Shown in pieces: positions 23,655 to 35,173 of a DNA stretch of 64,000 nucleotides. The position numbers and the translations under genes were made by a program. The notes under the pieces are model-generated. The model was not told the origin of the DNA, searched no databases, and was given only the letters and a program-made list of their open reading frames with translations. The DNA comes from Dipteris shenzhenensis (Eukaryota > Polypodiophyta > Polypodiopsida > Gleicheniales), in the NCBI GenBank assembly GCA_047967505.1, contig CM106539.1; one strand, written 5' to 3'. How positions within the stretch are numbered: the stretch's first letter is position 1; every line of letters starts with the position of its first letter.

Positions 23655-23913
23655 TTTATCATCTGTATGAACCTTGACAAGCTCTATGCGCTTGTCCTCA
23701 AGTACCTCCCTGATGAAATGGTACCTGACCTCAATGTGTTTGGTCTTTGCATGAAAGACCGGATTCCGTGCTAGCTGAATAGCACTCATGGAATCACTAT
23801 GCAATGTCGGTACACCTGTATCAATCCCCAAATCTCCCACTAGCCGATCAAGCCATATAGCCTCCTTGCAACCCTCTGTGGGTGCAACATACTCAGCCTC
23901 TGTGGTAGACAAA
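23655..23913 (-). pseudogene. Element B: RNase H C-terminal fragment beyond the A insertion
   Basis: The minus strand encodes STTEAEYVAPTEGCKEAIW, then the SDSMSAIQLARNPVFHAKT and KHIEVRYHFIREV blocks of copia RNase H, ending in VHTDD. It continues exactly where element B stops at 29834 once element A and one copy of the ACAAA duplication are removed. The element's last 35 or so codons and its 3' LTR are missing: homology with element A ends at about 23655, so B was truncated by a deletion or rearrangement. Confidence 0.85.
23909..23913 (+). repeat. TSD ACAAA, left copy, of element A
   Basis: The 5-bp ACAAA directly abuts the LTR starting TGAGAG at 23914 and matches 29830-29834. Five base pairs is the usual copia integration footprint. 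Confidence 0.9.
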
Positions 23914-24094
23914 TGAGAGTGCTCTCAATGGAAGCAAGAACGGAAGAGGGAGAGAGAGCGAGAGAGAGAGACAGAGAGCCACACAAGTTTTGGTGGGTGC
24001 AGAACCACCCTAATCTTCTTTTTCATTCATTTATATATGTGTTTGAGTATTGTACATAACTGGGGTTAAGGCACAGTGACCTTTAACCCCCACA
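23914..24094 (-). repeat. 3' LTR of element A (181 bp)
   Basis: On the minus strand it runs TGTGGGGGTT...GCACTCTCA, with TG/CA ends. It matches the 5' LTR at 29649-29829 except for one T/C difference at the CAATGG/CAACGG site. It contains a GA-rich microsatellite and AT-rich text with TATATAAATG that could serve as promoter. Confidence 0.95.
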
Positions 24095-24106
24095 ACCTCC
24101 CACTTA
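24095..24106 (-). promoter_or_regulatory. Polypurine tract of element A
   Basis: The minus strand reads AAGTGGGAGGT directly before the TGTGGGGG start of the 3' LTR. This purine run primes plus-strand DNA synthesis in LTR elements. Confidence 0.65.
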
Positions 24107-24147
24107 AAGGACAATGTGCCTTTAAGGGAGAACAACCAGTGAGCATA

Positions 24148-27100
24148 CTATCCAATGCCCATCAATACATGACAATAATACTCAAACCGTTGACTAGGTA
24201 GACTCTTCGTCAGCATATCTGCAGGGTTATCATCTGTATGAACCTTGACAAGCTCTATGCGCTTGTCCTCAAGTACCTCCCTGATGAAATGGTACCTGAC
24301 CTCAATGTGTTTGGTCTTTGCATGAAAGACCGGATTCCGTGCTAGCTGAATAGCACTCATGGAATCACTAATGCAATGTCGGTACACCTGTATGAATCCC
24401 CAAATCTCCCACTAGCCGATCAAGCCATATAGCCTCTTTGCAACCCTCTGTGGCTGCAACATACTCAGCCTCTGTGGTAGACAAAGCCACGCACTTCTGT
24501 GCATGAGACATCCATGACACTGCACCACCTGCAAAGGTGAACACATAACCAGAAGTGGATCTCCTACTATCCACATGCCCTGCATAGTCTGAATCTGTGT
24601 ACCCAAGTACACGCATGTCTCCTTTACCAAAGCAAATGCACATCTCCTTGGTACCCTTCATGTACCTCATGATGCACTTAACTGCCTCCCAATGCCTCTT
24701 TCCTGGATTAACCATATACCGGCTAACAACTCCCACTACAAATGCAATGTCTGGTCTAGTAGCTATCATAGCATACATAAGACTCCCAACTGCTGATGCA
24801 TAAGGAACCTTGGCCATCATGGCCCTCTCCTCATCTGATTTGGGACTATCTGTATGACTCAGTTTCACATATGGAGGCAATGGAGTACTCACTGCCTTCC
24901 CCCCCTCCATATTGAAACGCTGCAATACTTTTGTAACATACTCTTTTTGTGAAAGCCAAAGGAGTTTCCTACTCCGATCACGCATGATGCGCATACCAAG
25001 AATATGACCTGCAAGTCCCAAATCCTTCATATCAAAGGCCTCATGCAACTTGGCCTTTAATGCATCTAGCTCATAAGTATTCTTGCTAGCCAATAGCATA
25101 TCGTCCACATATAGTGCCAAGATTATCAGGCTACTATCCTTAGCCCTTTTAGTGTAGAGGCAGTGATCAATTTCACTCCTTCTAAAACCCTGGGACCGAA
25201 TGAAAGCATCAAAATTCTGATACCATTCTCTAGGTGCTTGCTTAAGACCATAGAGACTCTTTTTCAGCTTGCAAACTAAATGCTCTTTGCCCTTTTCTTC
25301 AAAGCCTTCCGGCTGCACCATGTAAATGTCCTCATGCAAATCCCCATGCAAGAAAGCTGTCTTGACATCCATTTGCATAAGCTCCATATCCTCTACTGCC
25401 ACTAGTCCAAGCATGCATCTAAGTGTGGTCATCTTCACAACCGGAGAGAATATCTCATCAAAGTCCACACCCTTCTCTTGCTTGAACCCTTTAGCAACCA
25501 AACGGGCCTTGTACCTAGGCACATCATCACCTGTGACCTTCATTTTGTAGACCCATTTACATGGCAATGCTTTCTTTCCATGTGGCAAAGAAACCAAGTC
25601 CCAAGTCTTATTCTTCATAAGTGAACTCATCTCTGATTGCATAGCATACTCCCACTTGCGTTGATCCTCACGCATCATAGCCTCTCTGTAGCAAGAAGGC
25701 TCCCCGCAATCAGTAAGCATCACATAGTCTACCCCTGGAACAAACCTATCAGGCGGTCTAGACACTCTAGATGATCTTCTCAAGGGAATTTCAGCTTGCT
25801 GTCCCACTTGCATATCAGCCACATTTGGCTCATCGTTTCCACCAATAGATGATCCATCATCTACCCTTGATTGTATACCTGTGGGAGTACTTGGTGGCAC
25901 CATTTCTTGCACATTTGGTGCATGGACAGCTTGCTGTCTATCAACATATGCAGGTGGATTCACATCCTGGAAAGTGATTCTCCTCATTTCCACATCCCTC
26001 ATGGGTGCCTTATGCATCTTCTTCTCATTGAAGACCACATCATGGCTGCGTATGATCTTCTTTGCTTCTGGATCCCAGAGACGATAGCCCATCTCTCCAC
26101 TTTCACCATAACCTAGAAAGATGCATTTCCTAGACTTAGGATCTAGCTTCTTTCGAAGCTCTTTTGGCACATGTGCATATGCCTCACACCCAAATATACG
26201 CAAATGAGAGTAAGAGGGCTTCTTGCCACTCCATGCCTCTTCAGGAATACCACCATCCAAACTCTTACTAGGTGATCTATTGATCACATGCACTGCAGTC
26301 TTCATTGCCTCAGCCCAAAAACCACCAGAAAGACTTGCATTGGAAAGCATGCATTGCAACCTTTCTTGAATGGTACGATTCATCTTTTCTGCAACTGGAT
26401 TTTGCTCTGGAGTACGAGGGGATGTGAGCTCCCTCTTAATCCCACGTGTATCACAGAAATGCTGAAAGTCATGAGAGAGATACTCTCCACCATTGTCAGT
26501 CCGTAGGCATTTAAGCGTTCTAGCTGACTGATTCTCAACCAAGGCCAGCCATTTCTGAAATACCTGGAACACATCACTCTTCCGAGCTATAGCATAAGCC
26601 CACACTTTCCTAGTTGCATCATCAATGAATGTCACATAGTATTCAGCCCCGCCTAATGACCGTGTAGGCATGGGACCACATACGTCTGAATGCACCAAAT
26701 CAAGCATTTCAAACTCTTTCTTTCCCCTTCTTTTATGGGCTGATTTAGTTTGCTTCCCATAGAGACAATGCTCACAAAATTCAAAATCAGAGAAACTCAA
26801 ATGCGGTACATAACCCAAACGGCATAAGAGTTTCATTCCATTCTGGCTCATGTGCCCCAACCTGCAATGCCACAAAGAAGTGCTTGGCTGCTCGGTTATT
26901 GCAACAACATGATCAAATACCCCTGATACATGTAAGGGATACAAAGTCCCACACTTGGCACCCCTGGCCAAAAGCATAGAGCCCTTCTGAATTTTCCAAC
27001 TCTGAAAGCCAAAAGTGGTGTGAAAACCAGCATCATCTAGCTGACCCACTGAAATAAGACTCTTGGTCAGCTTAGGCACATGTCTCACATGTTTCAAAAC

Positions 27101-27487
27101 AAATGCAGACCCATTTGCAAAAGAAAACTTTATGTCACCTGCTCCCACTATGTCACATGCATAGTCATTTCCAAGATGCACACAACCTGTCTTTCCACTA
27201 TCATAAGTGGAGAACCATTCCCTATGGGGAGTAACATGGAATGAAGCACCATAATCCAAAATCCAATCCTGGGAATATGCATCATCTGAAGTGGTAAGCA
27301 ACTCTGCAGATAAAGTAGACATGAAGAGAACATCATTGTCACTATCACGTGTGACTGCATTGATCTCCTCGATCTTCACTTTTCCTTTGTCCTCCCTTGG
27401 ACTCTCTTCCTTTTGATTTGCACCCCAATTTGCATTCTTTTTCTTATCCTTTTGCTCTCTTTTCAACTTGTAGCAATCCTTTTTCAT
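24148..27487 (-). pseudogene. Element A pol: protease, integrase, RT, RNase H (frameshifted)
   Basis: The polyprotein processes gag-pol, integrates the cDNA and copies RNA to DNA inside virus-like particles. The visible order is zinc-knuckle end (MKKDC at 27487), protease site WILDYGASFHVTP at 27251-27270, and GAG-pre-integrase block LWHCRLGHMSQNGMKLL. The integrase core follows with [16 protein letters not shown] and the final acidic segment before NRTIQERL. RT has QMDVKTAFLHGDL and ALYVDDMLLAS (about 25095-25120), and RNase H has DSDYAGHVDSRRSTSGY and STTEAEYVA. The frame is open for 1,039 codons. It then breaks at about 24371, where element B lacks one A. The C-terminus continues out of frame to a stop at 24148. 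The protease DYG replaces the usual D-S/T-G. Confidence 0.92.
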
Positions 27488-28218
27488 ATGGCCCTTCTTG
27501 CCACAATGGTAACACTCAATGTTCCGTGCCCTGGATTTGCTATGAGACTTCCCTCTTTCTTGGGACTTCCCCCGGAACTGTGATCTCTGCCCCTTTGCAC
27601 ATTTAAGGCTGCATCTTGCTTGTTTCCATCCATAGACTTCCGTCTAATCTCCTCGGCCAACAAGCTACCCACAACATCATCAAATTTCAGTACTCCACCA
27701 GGTGCAGAGTTACTGACAGCTGTACGGAAGGTATCCCATGAGGATGGCAATGAACATAAGAGAATTATTGCCTTAGTCTCCGCATCAAAATTCATTTTCT
27801 GAGCCTGAAGCTGGCTGAAAATAATATTGAATTCATTCAAATGAGAAGCAATGGAGACCCCTTCCTTCATCTGCAGCTCAAACAACCTCTTCATGAGGTA
27901 AACTTTATTAATGGCAGTTTCCTTCTCATAAGTGGCACACAGTTTCTTCCACAAATCTTCCGTAGTCTGCTCATTTACTACTGTGAAATAAACTGACTCT
28001 GCAAGATGAAGTCTGATAGTAGACTTTGCTAATGCATCTAACTCATTCCAATCATCCTCAGACATATCCGCAAGCTTAGCTTCAATCCCTGCCAAGGGTT
28101 TAATCTGCTTCTTTTGAATAAGCACATCCCTTATCTGTTCTTTCCACAAAGAAAAGTTTGTCCCATCAAACTTTTTAATGCTGAAAAACTCCTTTTCAGG
28201 CATGGAAGAGGATGCCAT
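27484..28218 (-). pseudogene. Element A gag (capsid), frameshifted before the zinc knuckle
   Basis: Gag packages the element RNA. The start MASSSMPEKEF at 28218 is chosen over an ATG 24 nt upstream because it fits the family and is shared with element B. The UBN2-like capsid core is visible (FDGTNFSLWKEQIRDVL, LWKKLCATYEKE, NEFNIIFSQLQ, LLCSLPSSWDTFRTA). Near 27590 element A has two extra bases relative to element B, which shifts the frame and puts the CCHC knuckle (27473-27514, CYHCGKKGHMKKDC) out of frame with the capsid. In B the same junction is one continuous frame. Confidence 0.88.
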
Positions 28219-29634
28219 GATGCAAATAAAGCAAAATCCCAAATGCTAGTGCCTGCAAGAGAGAATCACACCAAATACTAGGTGCACCCAAATGTGTATG
28301 CCACAATAGAGTGAAATATCACCAAAACTCAAAACTCAAAGCATCTGACTCATGTGCATATACTATGCATCCATATGAGCAAATCTGGCCCAAAAGAAAA
28401 TGCCAATAAGTGCCAAATGACTCAAGCATAAACACTGTCCACTGGCATATGCATCAATCATGTCTCATCCAAGAGAGCATAGCACTATCAGTGCATCACC
28501 TGCAATGTTTCAAAGCTATCCCTCAGCATAAAATAGCATCCATGTGCAAAGCGTCCATAAAAATAGCATCCCACAAGGCAATTTGGGCCTATCAGCGCAT
28601 CCAACAAGGACCGCAATGCATCCAAATGGCCTATAAATCATCCACTGCAACCCAATGCATACCACGAATGAGCGCACACTGCTCAAACTGCAACCAGAGT
28701 GATCTGCATAAGGTATGCTCAAGAAATCATAGTCCCACGATAATGAGCGCTACTGAAAATAGAACCTGAGATGCTTCAAAACATGGGTGCCATTGCATAA
28801 TCGGACTCAGCAAGAAAATCTGCAAATATCTCTCTTCTGCCAGAACTCCAAAATCCCAACCGCCGATGAATGAGAAATGGGAGTCAACACTTATCCACTG
28901 CCATGTGGCATAAATCTAAGGTTTCAAAACCTTAGTATGAAAAATGCATAACAGAGAGACGAAATCGAATACATAGAGATTTATAACTCTGAAAATCCTT
29001 CACCGAATCGTGCAAGAACTAATAGGTAGGGGTTTTTGGGCGTCCAGAACGCAATGGGACAGACGGTTTTGGAAACCGTGGTCTCAATCACTGGGTCCAA
29101 CACACGGACTGAAAAACGTTTTTGGAAACAGAGCTATCTGTAAACTCCACCGGAGTGCGAATGATGAGCAACATAGAAGTTTTAGGACCTCCTGAGTCCA
29201 CCGGAACTGACAGATCTGCAAATGGTTGCTCCAAACTTGAGTTCCAACACCCGGGCAAAAAACGCAGGAACTGATACAGTGAGTCAGAAATCCACTGAAA
29301 TGATCCCAGATTCAAGAATGAAGGTATTTCCAAGCTCCTGAAGTAATGTGGACACCAAAAGCAAGCAATAGTTGCCTCTACAAGTCAATACGGAGTCTCT
29401 GTCATCGAACGGAACAGGGAAAAGCTCAAAAAACGACTTTTTCTTTCAAACCACTTAACAGGCTCTCAAAACCACTTCGTAAAGCCAAAGTGACTTTTCC
29501 AAAGGTTCCTCCAAGGTCTCTGCACACTCGGATGCAAGTAAAGTCACCCACAAAGCTTCCCACAGAGCTTCTCCTTCCTCCCACAGAGTTGCTGAGCTTC
29601 CAAGCATTCACGCACGCTCAGCTAGATCACTCGG
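28219..29634 (-). other. Long untranslated leader of element A
   Basis: About 1.4 kb lies between the primer binding site and gag. It contains no recognisable protein and is shared almost unchanged with element B (33563-34987). A leader this long is unusual for copia elements, and it is conserved between two copies while both gag-pol frames decay. It may contain packaging or promoter signals (inference). Confidence 0.6.
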
Positions 29635-29646
29635 GCTCTGATACCA
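29635..29646 (-). promoter_or_regulatory. Primer binding site of element A (initiator Met-tRNA)
   Basis: The minus strand reads TGGTATCAGAGC, complementary to the 3' end of plant initiator Met-tRNA, two bases inside the 5' LTR. Confidence 0.9.
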
Positions 29647-29648
29647 GT

Positions 29649-29829
29649 TGAGAGTGCTCTCAACGGAAGCAAGAACGGAAGAGGGAGAGAGAGCGAGAGA
29701 GAGAGACAGAGAGCCACACAAGTTTTGGTGGGTGCAGAACCACCCTAATCTTCTTTTTCATTCATTTATATATGTGTTTGAGTATTGTACATAACTGGGG
29801 TTAAGGCACAGTGACCTTTAACCCCCACA
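29649..29829 (-). repeat. 5' LTR of element A (181 bp)
   Basis: It matches the 3' LTR at 180 of 181 positions. On the minus strand its TGTGGG start abuts the ACAAA duplication at 29830-29834, and its end precedes the primer binding site. Confidence 0.95.
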
Positions 29830-29834
29830 ACAAA
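29830..29834 (+). repeat. TSD ACAAA, right copy, of element A
   Basis: It matches 23909-23913. Removing element A and one copy rejoins element B's RNase H frame exactly. Confidence 0.9.
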
Positions 29835-31900
29835 GCCACGCACTTCTGTGTGCAAGACATCCATGACACTGCACCACCTGCAAAGGTGAACACATAACCA
29901 GAAGTGGATCTCCTACTATCCACATGCCCTGCATAGTCTGAATCTATGTACCCAAGTACACGCATGTCTCCTTTACCAAAGCAGATGCACATCTCCTTGG
30001 TACCCTTCATGTACCTCATGATGCACTTAACTGCCTCCCAATGCCTCTTTCCTGGATTAGCCATATACCGGCTAACAACTCCCACTACAAATGCAATGTC
30101 TGGTCTAGTAGCTATCATAGCATACATAAGACTCCCAACTGCTGATGCATAAGGAACCTTGGCCATCATGGCCCTCTCCTCATCTGATTTGGGACTATCT
30201 GTATGACTCAGTTTCACATATGGAGGCAATGGAGTACTCACTGCCTTCCCCCCCTCCATATTGAAACGCTGTAATACTTTTGTAACATACTCTTTTTGTG
30301 AAAGCCAAAGGAGTTTCCTACTCCGATCACACGTGATGCGCATACCAAGAATATGACCTGCAAGTCCCAAATCCTTCATATCAAAGGCCTCATGCAACTT
30401 GGCCTTTAATGCATTTAGCTCATAAGTGTTCTTGCTAGCCAATAGCATATCATCCACATATAGTGCCAAGATTATTAGGCTATTTTCCTTAGCCCTTTTA
30501 GTGTAGAGGCAGTGATCAATTTCACTCCTTCTAAAACCCTGGGACCGAATGAAAGCATCAAACTTCTGATACCATTCTCTAGGCACTTGCTTAAGACCAT
30601 AGAGACTCTTCTTCAGCTTGCAAACTAAATGCTCTTTGCCCTTTTCTTCAAAGCCTTCCGGTTGCACCATGTAAATTTCCTCATGCAAATCCCCATGCAA
30701 GAAAGCTGTCTTGACATCCATTTGCATAAGCTCCATATCCTCTGATGCCACTAGTCCAAGCATGCATCTAAGTGTGGTCATCTTCACAACCGGAGAGAAT
30801 ATCTCATCAAAGTCCACACCCTTCTCTTGCTTGAACCCTTTAGCAACCAAGCGGGCCTTGTACCTAGGCACATCATCACCTGTGACCTTCATTTTGTAGA
30901 CCCATTTACATGGCAATGCTTTCTTTCCATGTGGCAAAGAAACCAAGTCCCAAGTCTTATTCTTCATAAGTGAACTCATCTCTGATTGCGTAGCGTACTC
31001 CCACTTGCATTGATCCTCATGCATCATAGCCTCTCTGTAGCAAGAAGGCTCCCCGCAATCAATAAGCATCACATAGTCTACCCCTGGAACAAACCTATCA
31101 CGTGGTCTAGACACTCTAGATGATCTTCTCGAGGGCATTTCAGCTTGCTGTCCCATTTGCATATCAGCCACATTTGGCTCATCATTTCCACCGATAGATG
31201 ATCCATCATCTACCCTTGATTGTATACCTGTGGGAGTACTTGGTGGCACCATTTCTTGCACATTTGGTGCATGGACAGCTTGCTGTCTATCAACATATGC
31301 AGGTGGATTCACATCCTGGAAAGTGATTCTCCTCATTTCCACATCCCTCATGGGTGCCTTATGCATCTTCTTCTCATTGAAGACCACATCATGGCTGCGT
31401 ATGATCTTCTTTGCTTCTGGATCCCAGAGACGATAGCCCATCTCTCCACTTTCACCATAACCCAGAAAGATGCATTTCCTAGACTTAGGAAATGTGCTTC
31501 GAAGCTCTTTTGGCACATGTGCATATGCCTCACACCCAAATATACGCAAATGAGAGTAAGAGGGATTCTTGCCACTCCATGCCTCTTCAGGAATACCACC
31601 ATCCAAACTCTTACTAGGTGATCTATTGATCACATGCACTGCAGTCTTCATTGCCTCAGCCCAAAAACCACCAGAAAGACTTGCATTGGAAAGCATGCAT
31701 TGCAACCTTTCTTGAATGGTACGGTTCATCTTTTCTGCAACTGGATTTTGCTCTGGAGTACGAGGGGATGTGAGCTCCCTCTTAATCCCACGTGTATCAC
31801 AGAAATGCTAAAAGTCATGAGAGAGATACTCTCCACCATTATCAGTCCGTAGGCATTTAAGCGTTCTACCTGACTGATTCTCAACCAAGGCCAGCCATTT
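29835..31900 (-). pseudogene. Element B pol, second part: integrase end, RT and RNase H start
   Basis: From the second integrase stop (31901-31903) downward the frame carries the integrase C-terminal part (NRTIQERL, then the IFGCEAYAHVPKEL and KCIFLGYGESGEMGYRLWD segments). RT follows with QMDVKTAFLHGDL and ALYVDDMLLAS, then the start of RNase H (SDYAGHVDSRRSTSGY). Translation runs into the LTR of element A at 29829 and ends there. Relative to A there is an in-frame 3-nt deletion near 31490. A TAG lies at 31808-31810, where A has CAG. Confidence 0.88.
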
Positions 31901-33562
31901 CTAAAATACCTGGAACACATCACTCTTCCGAGCTATAGCATAAGCCCACACTTTCCTAGTTGCATCATAAATGAATGTCACATAGTATTCAGCCCCGCCT
32001 AATGACCGTGTAGGCATGGGACCACATACATCTGAATGCACCAAATCAAGCATTTCAAACTCTTTCTTTCCCCTTCTTTTATGGGCTGATTTAGTTTGCT
32101 TCCCATAGAGACAATGCTCACAAAATTCAAAATAAGAGAAACTCAAATGCGGTACATAACCCAAACGGCATAAGAGTTTCATTCCATTCTGGCTCATGTG
32201 CCCCAACCTGCAATGCCACAAAAAAGTGCTTGGCTGCTCGGTTATTGCAACAACATGATCAAATACCCCTGATACATGTAAGGGATACAAAGTCCCACAC
32301 TTGGCACCCCTGGCCAAAAGCATAGAGCCCTTTTGAATTTTCCAACTTTGAAAGCCAAAAGTGGTGTGAAAACCAGCATCATCTAGCTGACCCACTGAAA
32401 TAAGACTCTTGGTCAGCTTAGGCACATGTCTCACATGTTTCAAAACAAATGCAGACCCATTTGCAAAAGAAAACTTTATGTCACCTGCTCCCACTATGTC
32501 ACATGCATAGTCATTTCCAAGATGCACACAACCTGTCTTTCCACTGTCATAAGTGGAGAACCATTCCCTATGGGGAGTAACATGGAATGAAGCACCATAA
32601 TCCAAAATCCAATCCTGGGAATATGCATCATCTGAAGTGGCAAGCAACTCTGTAGATAAACTAGACATGAAGAGAACGTCATTGTCACTATCATGTGTGA
32701 CTGCATTGATCTCCTCGATCTTCACTTTTCCTTTGTCCTCCCTTGGACTCTCTTCCTTTTGATTTGCACCCCAATTTGCATTCTTTTTCTTATCCTTTTG
32801 CTCTCTTTTCAGCTTGTAGCAATCCTTTTTCATATGGCCCTTCTTGCCACAATGGTAACACTCAATGTTCCGTGCCCTGGATTTGCTACGTGACTTCACT
32901 CTTTCTTGGAACTTCCCCCTGAACTGTGATCTACCCCTTTGCACATTTAAGGCTGCATCCTGCTTGTTGCCATCCATAGACTTCCGTCTAATCTCCTCGG
33001 CCAACAAGCTACCCACAACATCATCAAATTTCAGTACTCCACCAGGTGTAGAGTTACTGATAGCTGTACGGAAGGTATCCCATGAGGATGGCAATGAACA
33101 TAAGAGAAATATTGCCTTAGTCTCCGCATCAAAATTCATTTCCTGAGCCTGAAGCTGGCTGAAAATAATATTGAATTCATTCAAGTGAGAAGGAATGGAG
33201 ACCCCTTCCTTCATATGCAGCTCAAACAAGCTCTTCATGAGGTAAACTTTATTAATGGCAGTTTCCTTCTCATAAGTGGCACACAGTTTCTTCCACAAAT
33301 CTTCCGTAGTCTGCTCATTTACTACTGTGAAATAAACTGACTCTGCAAGATGAAGTCTGATAGTAGACTTTGCTAATGCATCTAACTCATTCCAATCATC
33401 CTCAGACATATCCGCAAGCTTAGCTTCAATCCCTGCCAAGGGTTTAATCTGCTTCTTTTGAATAAGCACATCCCTTATCTGTTCTTTCCACAAAGAAAAG
33501 TTTGTCCCATCAAACTTTTTAATGCTGAAAAACTCCTTTTCAGGCATGGAAGAGGATGCCAT
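31901..33562 (-). pseudogene. Element B gag-protease-integrase (single frame, stopped in integrase)
   Basis: Unlike element A, gag and pol are in one uninterrupted frame here, which shows the ancestral arrangement of this family. It starts MASSSMPEKEF at 33562 and runs through the capsid core, a CYHCGKKGHMKKDC knuckle and a protease site that again reads DYG (Tyr codon at 32597-32599). It then passes the pre-integrase block and integrase HSDVCGPM. It stops at TAG 31901-31903 after SDVFQVF, where element A has CAG. Another difference from A is Tyr for Asp in the TFIDD segment. Confidence 0.9.
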
Positions 33563-34987
33563 GATGCAAATAAAGCAAAATCCCAAATGCTAGTGCCTGC
33601 AAGAGAGAATCACACCAAATACCAAGTGCACCCAAATGTGTATGCCACAATAGAGTGAAATATCACCAAAACTCAAAGCTCAAAGCATCAAAAGCTGCAT
33701 CTGACTCATGTGCATATACTATGCATCCATATGAGCAAATCTGGCCCAAAAGAAAATGCTAATAAGTGCCAAATGACTCAAGCATAAACACCGTCCACTG
33801 GCATATGCATCAATAATATCTCATCCAAGAGAGCATAGCACTATCAGTGCATCACCAGCAATGCGTCAAAGCTGTCCCTCAGCATAAAATAGCATCCATG
33901 TGCAAAGCGTCCATAAAAAATAGCATCCCACAAGGCAATTTGGGCCTATCAGCGCATCCAACAAGGACCGCAATGCATCCAAATGGCCTATAAATCATCC
34001 ACTGCAACCCAATGCATACCATGAATGAGCGCGCACTGCTCAAACTGCAACCAGAGTGATCTGCATAAGGTATGCTCAAGAAATCATAGTCCCACGGTAA
34101 TGAGCGCTACTGAAAATAGAACCTGAGATGCTTCAAAACATGGGCGCCATTGCATAATCGGACTTAGCAAGAAAATCTGCAAATATCTCTCTTCTGCCAG
34201 AACTCCAAAATCCCAACCGATGAGTGAGAAATGGGAGTCAACACTTATCCACTGCCATGTGGCATAAATCTAAGGTTTCAAAACCTTAGTATGAAAAATG
34301 CATAATAGAGAGACGAAATCGAATACACAGAGATTTATAACTCTGAAAATCCTCCACCGAATCACGCAAGAACTGATACGTAGGGGTTTTTGGGCGTCCG
34401 GAACGCAATGGCATAGACAGTTTTGGAAACCGTGGTCTCAATCACTGGGTCCAACACACGGACTGAAAAACGTTTTTTGAAACAGAGCTATTTGTAAACT
34501 CCACCGGAGTGCGAATGATGAGCAACATAGAAGTTTTAAAACCTCTTGAGTCCACCGGAACTGACAGATCTGCAAATGGTTGCTCCAAACTTGAGTTCCA
34601 ACACCTGGGCAAAAAACGCAGGAACTGACACAGTGACTCAGAAATCCAATGAAATGATCCCGGGTTCAAGAATGAAGGTGTTTCCAAGCTCCTGAAGTAA
34701 TGTGGACACCAAAAGCAAGCAATAGTTGCCTCTACAAGTCAATATGGAGTCTCTGTCATCGAACGGAACAGGGAAAAGCTCAAAAAACGACTTTTTCTTT
34801 GAAACCACTTAACAGGCTCTCAAAACCACTTCGCAAAGCCAAAGTGACTTTTCCAAAGGTTTCTCCAAGGTCTCTGCACACTCGGATGCAAGTAAAGTCA
34901 CCCACAAAGCTTCCCACAGAGCTTCTCCTTCCTCCCACAGAGCTGCTGAGCTTCAAGCATTCACGCACGCTCAGCTAGATCACCCGG
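33563..34987 (-). other. Leader of element B
   Basis: This is the homologue of the 1.4-kb leader of element A. No coding function is recognised. Confidence 0.6.
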
Positions 34988-34999
34988 GCTCTGATACTA
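34988..34999 (-). promoter_or_regulatory. Primer binding site of element B (one mismatch)
   Basis: The minus strand reads TAGTATCAGAGC, one substitution from the Met-tRNA complement found in element A. Confidence 0.8.
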
Positions 35000-35001
35000 G
35001 T

Positions 35002-35173
35002 TGAGAGTGCTCTCAACGGAAGGAAGAACGGAAGAAGGAGAGAGAGACAGAGAGCCACACAAGTTTTGGTGGGTGCAGAACCACCCTAGTCTTCTTTTTC
35101 ATTCATTTATATATGTGTTTGAGTATTGTACATAACCTGGGTAAAGGCACACTGGCCTTTAACCACCCCCACA
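35002..35173 (-). repeat. 5' LTR of element B (172 bp)
   Basis: It begins and ends like the LTRs of element A (TGAGAGTGCTCTCAA and CCCCCACA on the plus strand) but is 9 bp shorter, mainly in the GA-rich tract, and has several substitutions. Confidence 0.9.

Larger units (their letters stand above)
23914..29829 (-). mobile_element. Copia element A, near-complete, nested in element B
   Basis: This is a 5,916-bp LTR retrotransposon on the minus strand with 181-bp LTRs, TSD ACAAA, primer binding site, long leader, gag, protease, integrase, RT and RNase H in copia order. The two LTRs differ at one of 181 positions, which points to recent insertion. It nevertheless carries a 2-nt frameshift between gag and pol (about 27590) and a 1-nt insertion near 24371 that cuts off the RNase H C-terminus. 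Its protease site reads DYG. It interrupts a relative (element B) that is almost identical over most of its length. Confidence 0.95.
29830..35173 (-). mobile_element. Copia element B (older relative of A), main part
   Basis: Element B has a 172-bp 5' LTR, primer binding site, leader, gag and most of pol on the minus strand. The rest of its RNase H lies beyond element A at 23655-23913. It lacks the 3' LTR. It is the same family as A: gag-pol and leader align nearly base for base. B is disabled by two nonsense codons in integrase, by the A insertion and by its lost 3' end. Its LTR differs from A's by several substitutions and deletions, so B is the older copy. Confidence 0.92.

Noticed and set aside
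29635-29646. tRNA gene fragments at TGGTATCAGAGC sites
   Set aside because: These 12-mers are primer binding sites placed two bases inside LTRs. No tRNA cloverleaf surrounds them.
24597-31621. Plus-strand frames opposite the copia polyproteins (e.g. near 25871-26116 and 31220-31621)
   Set aside because: They are antisense shadows. They recur at equivalent places in A and B only because the sense strands are homologous.
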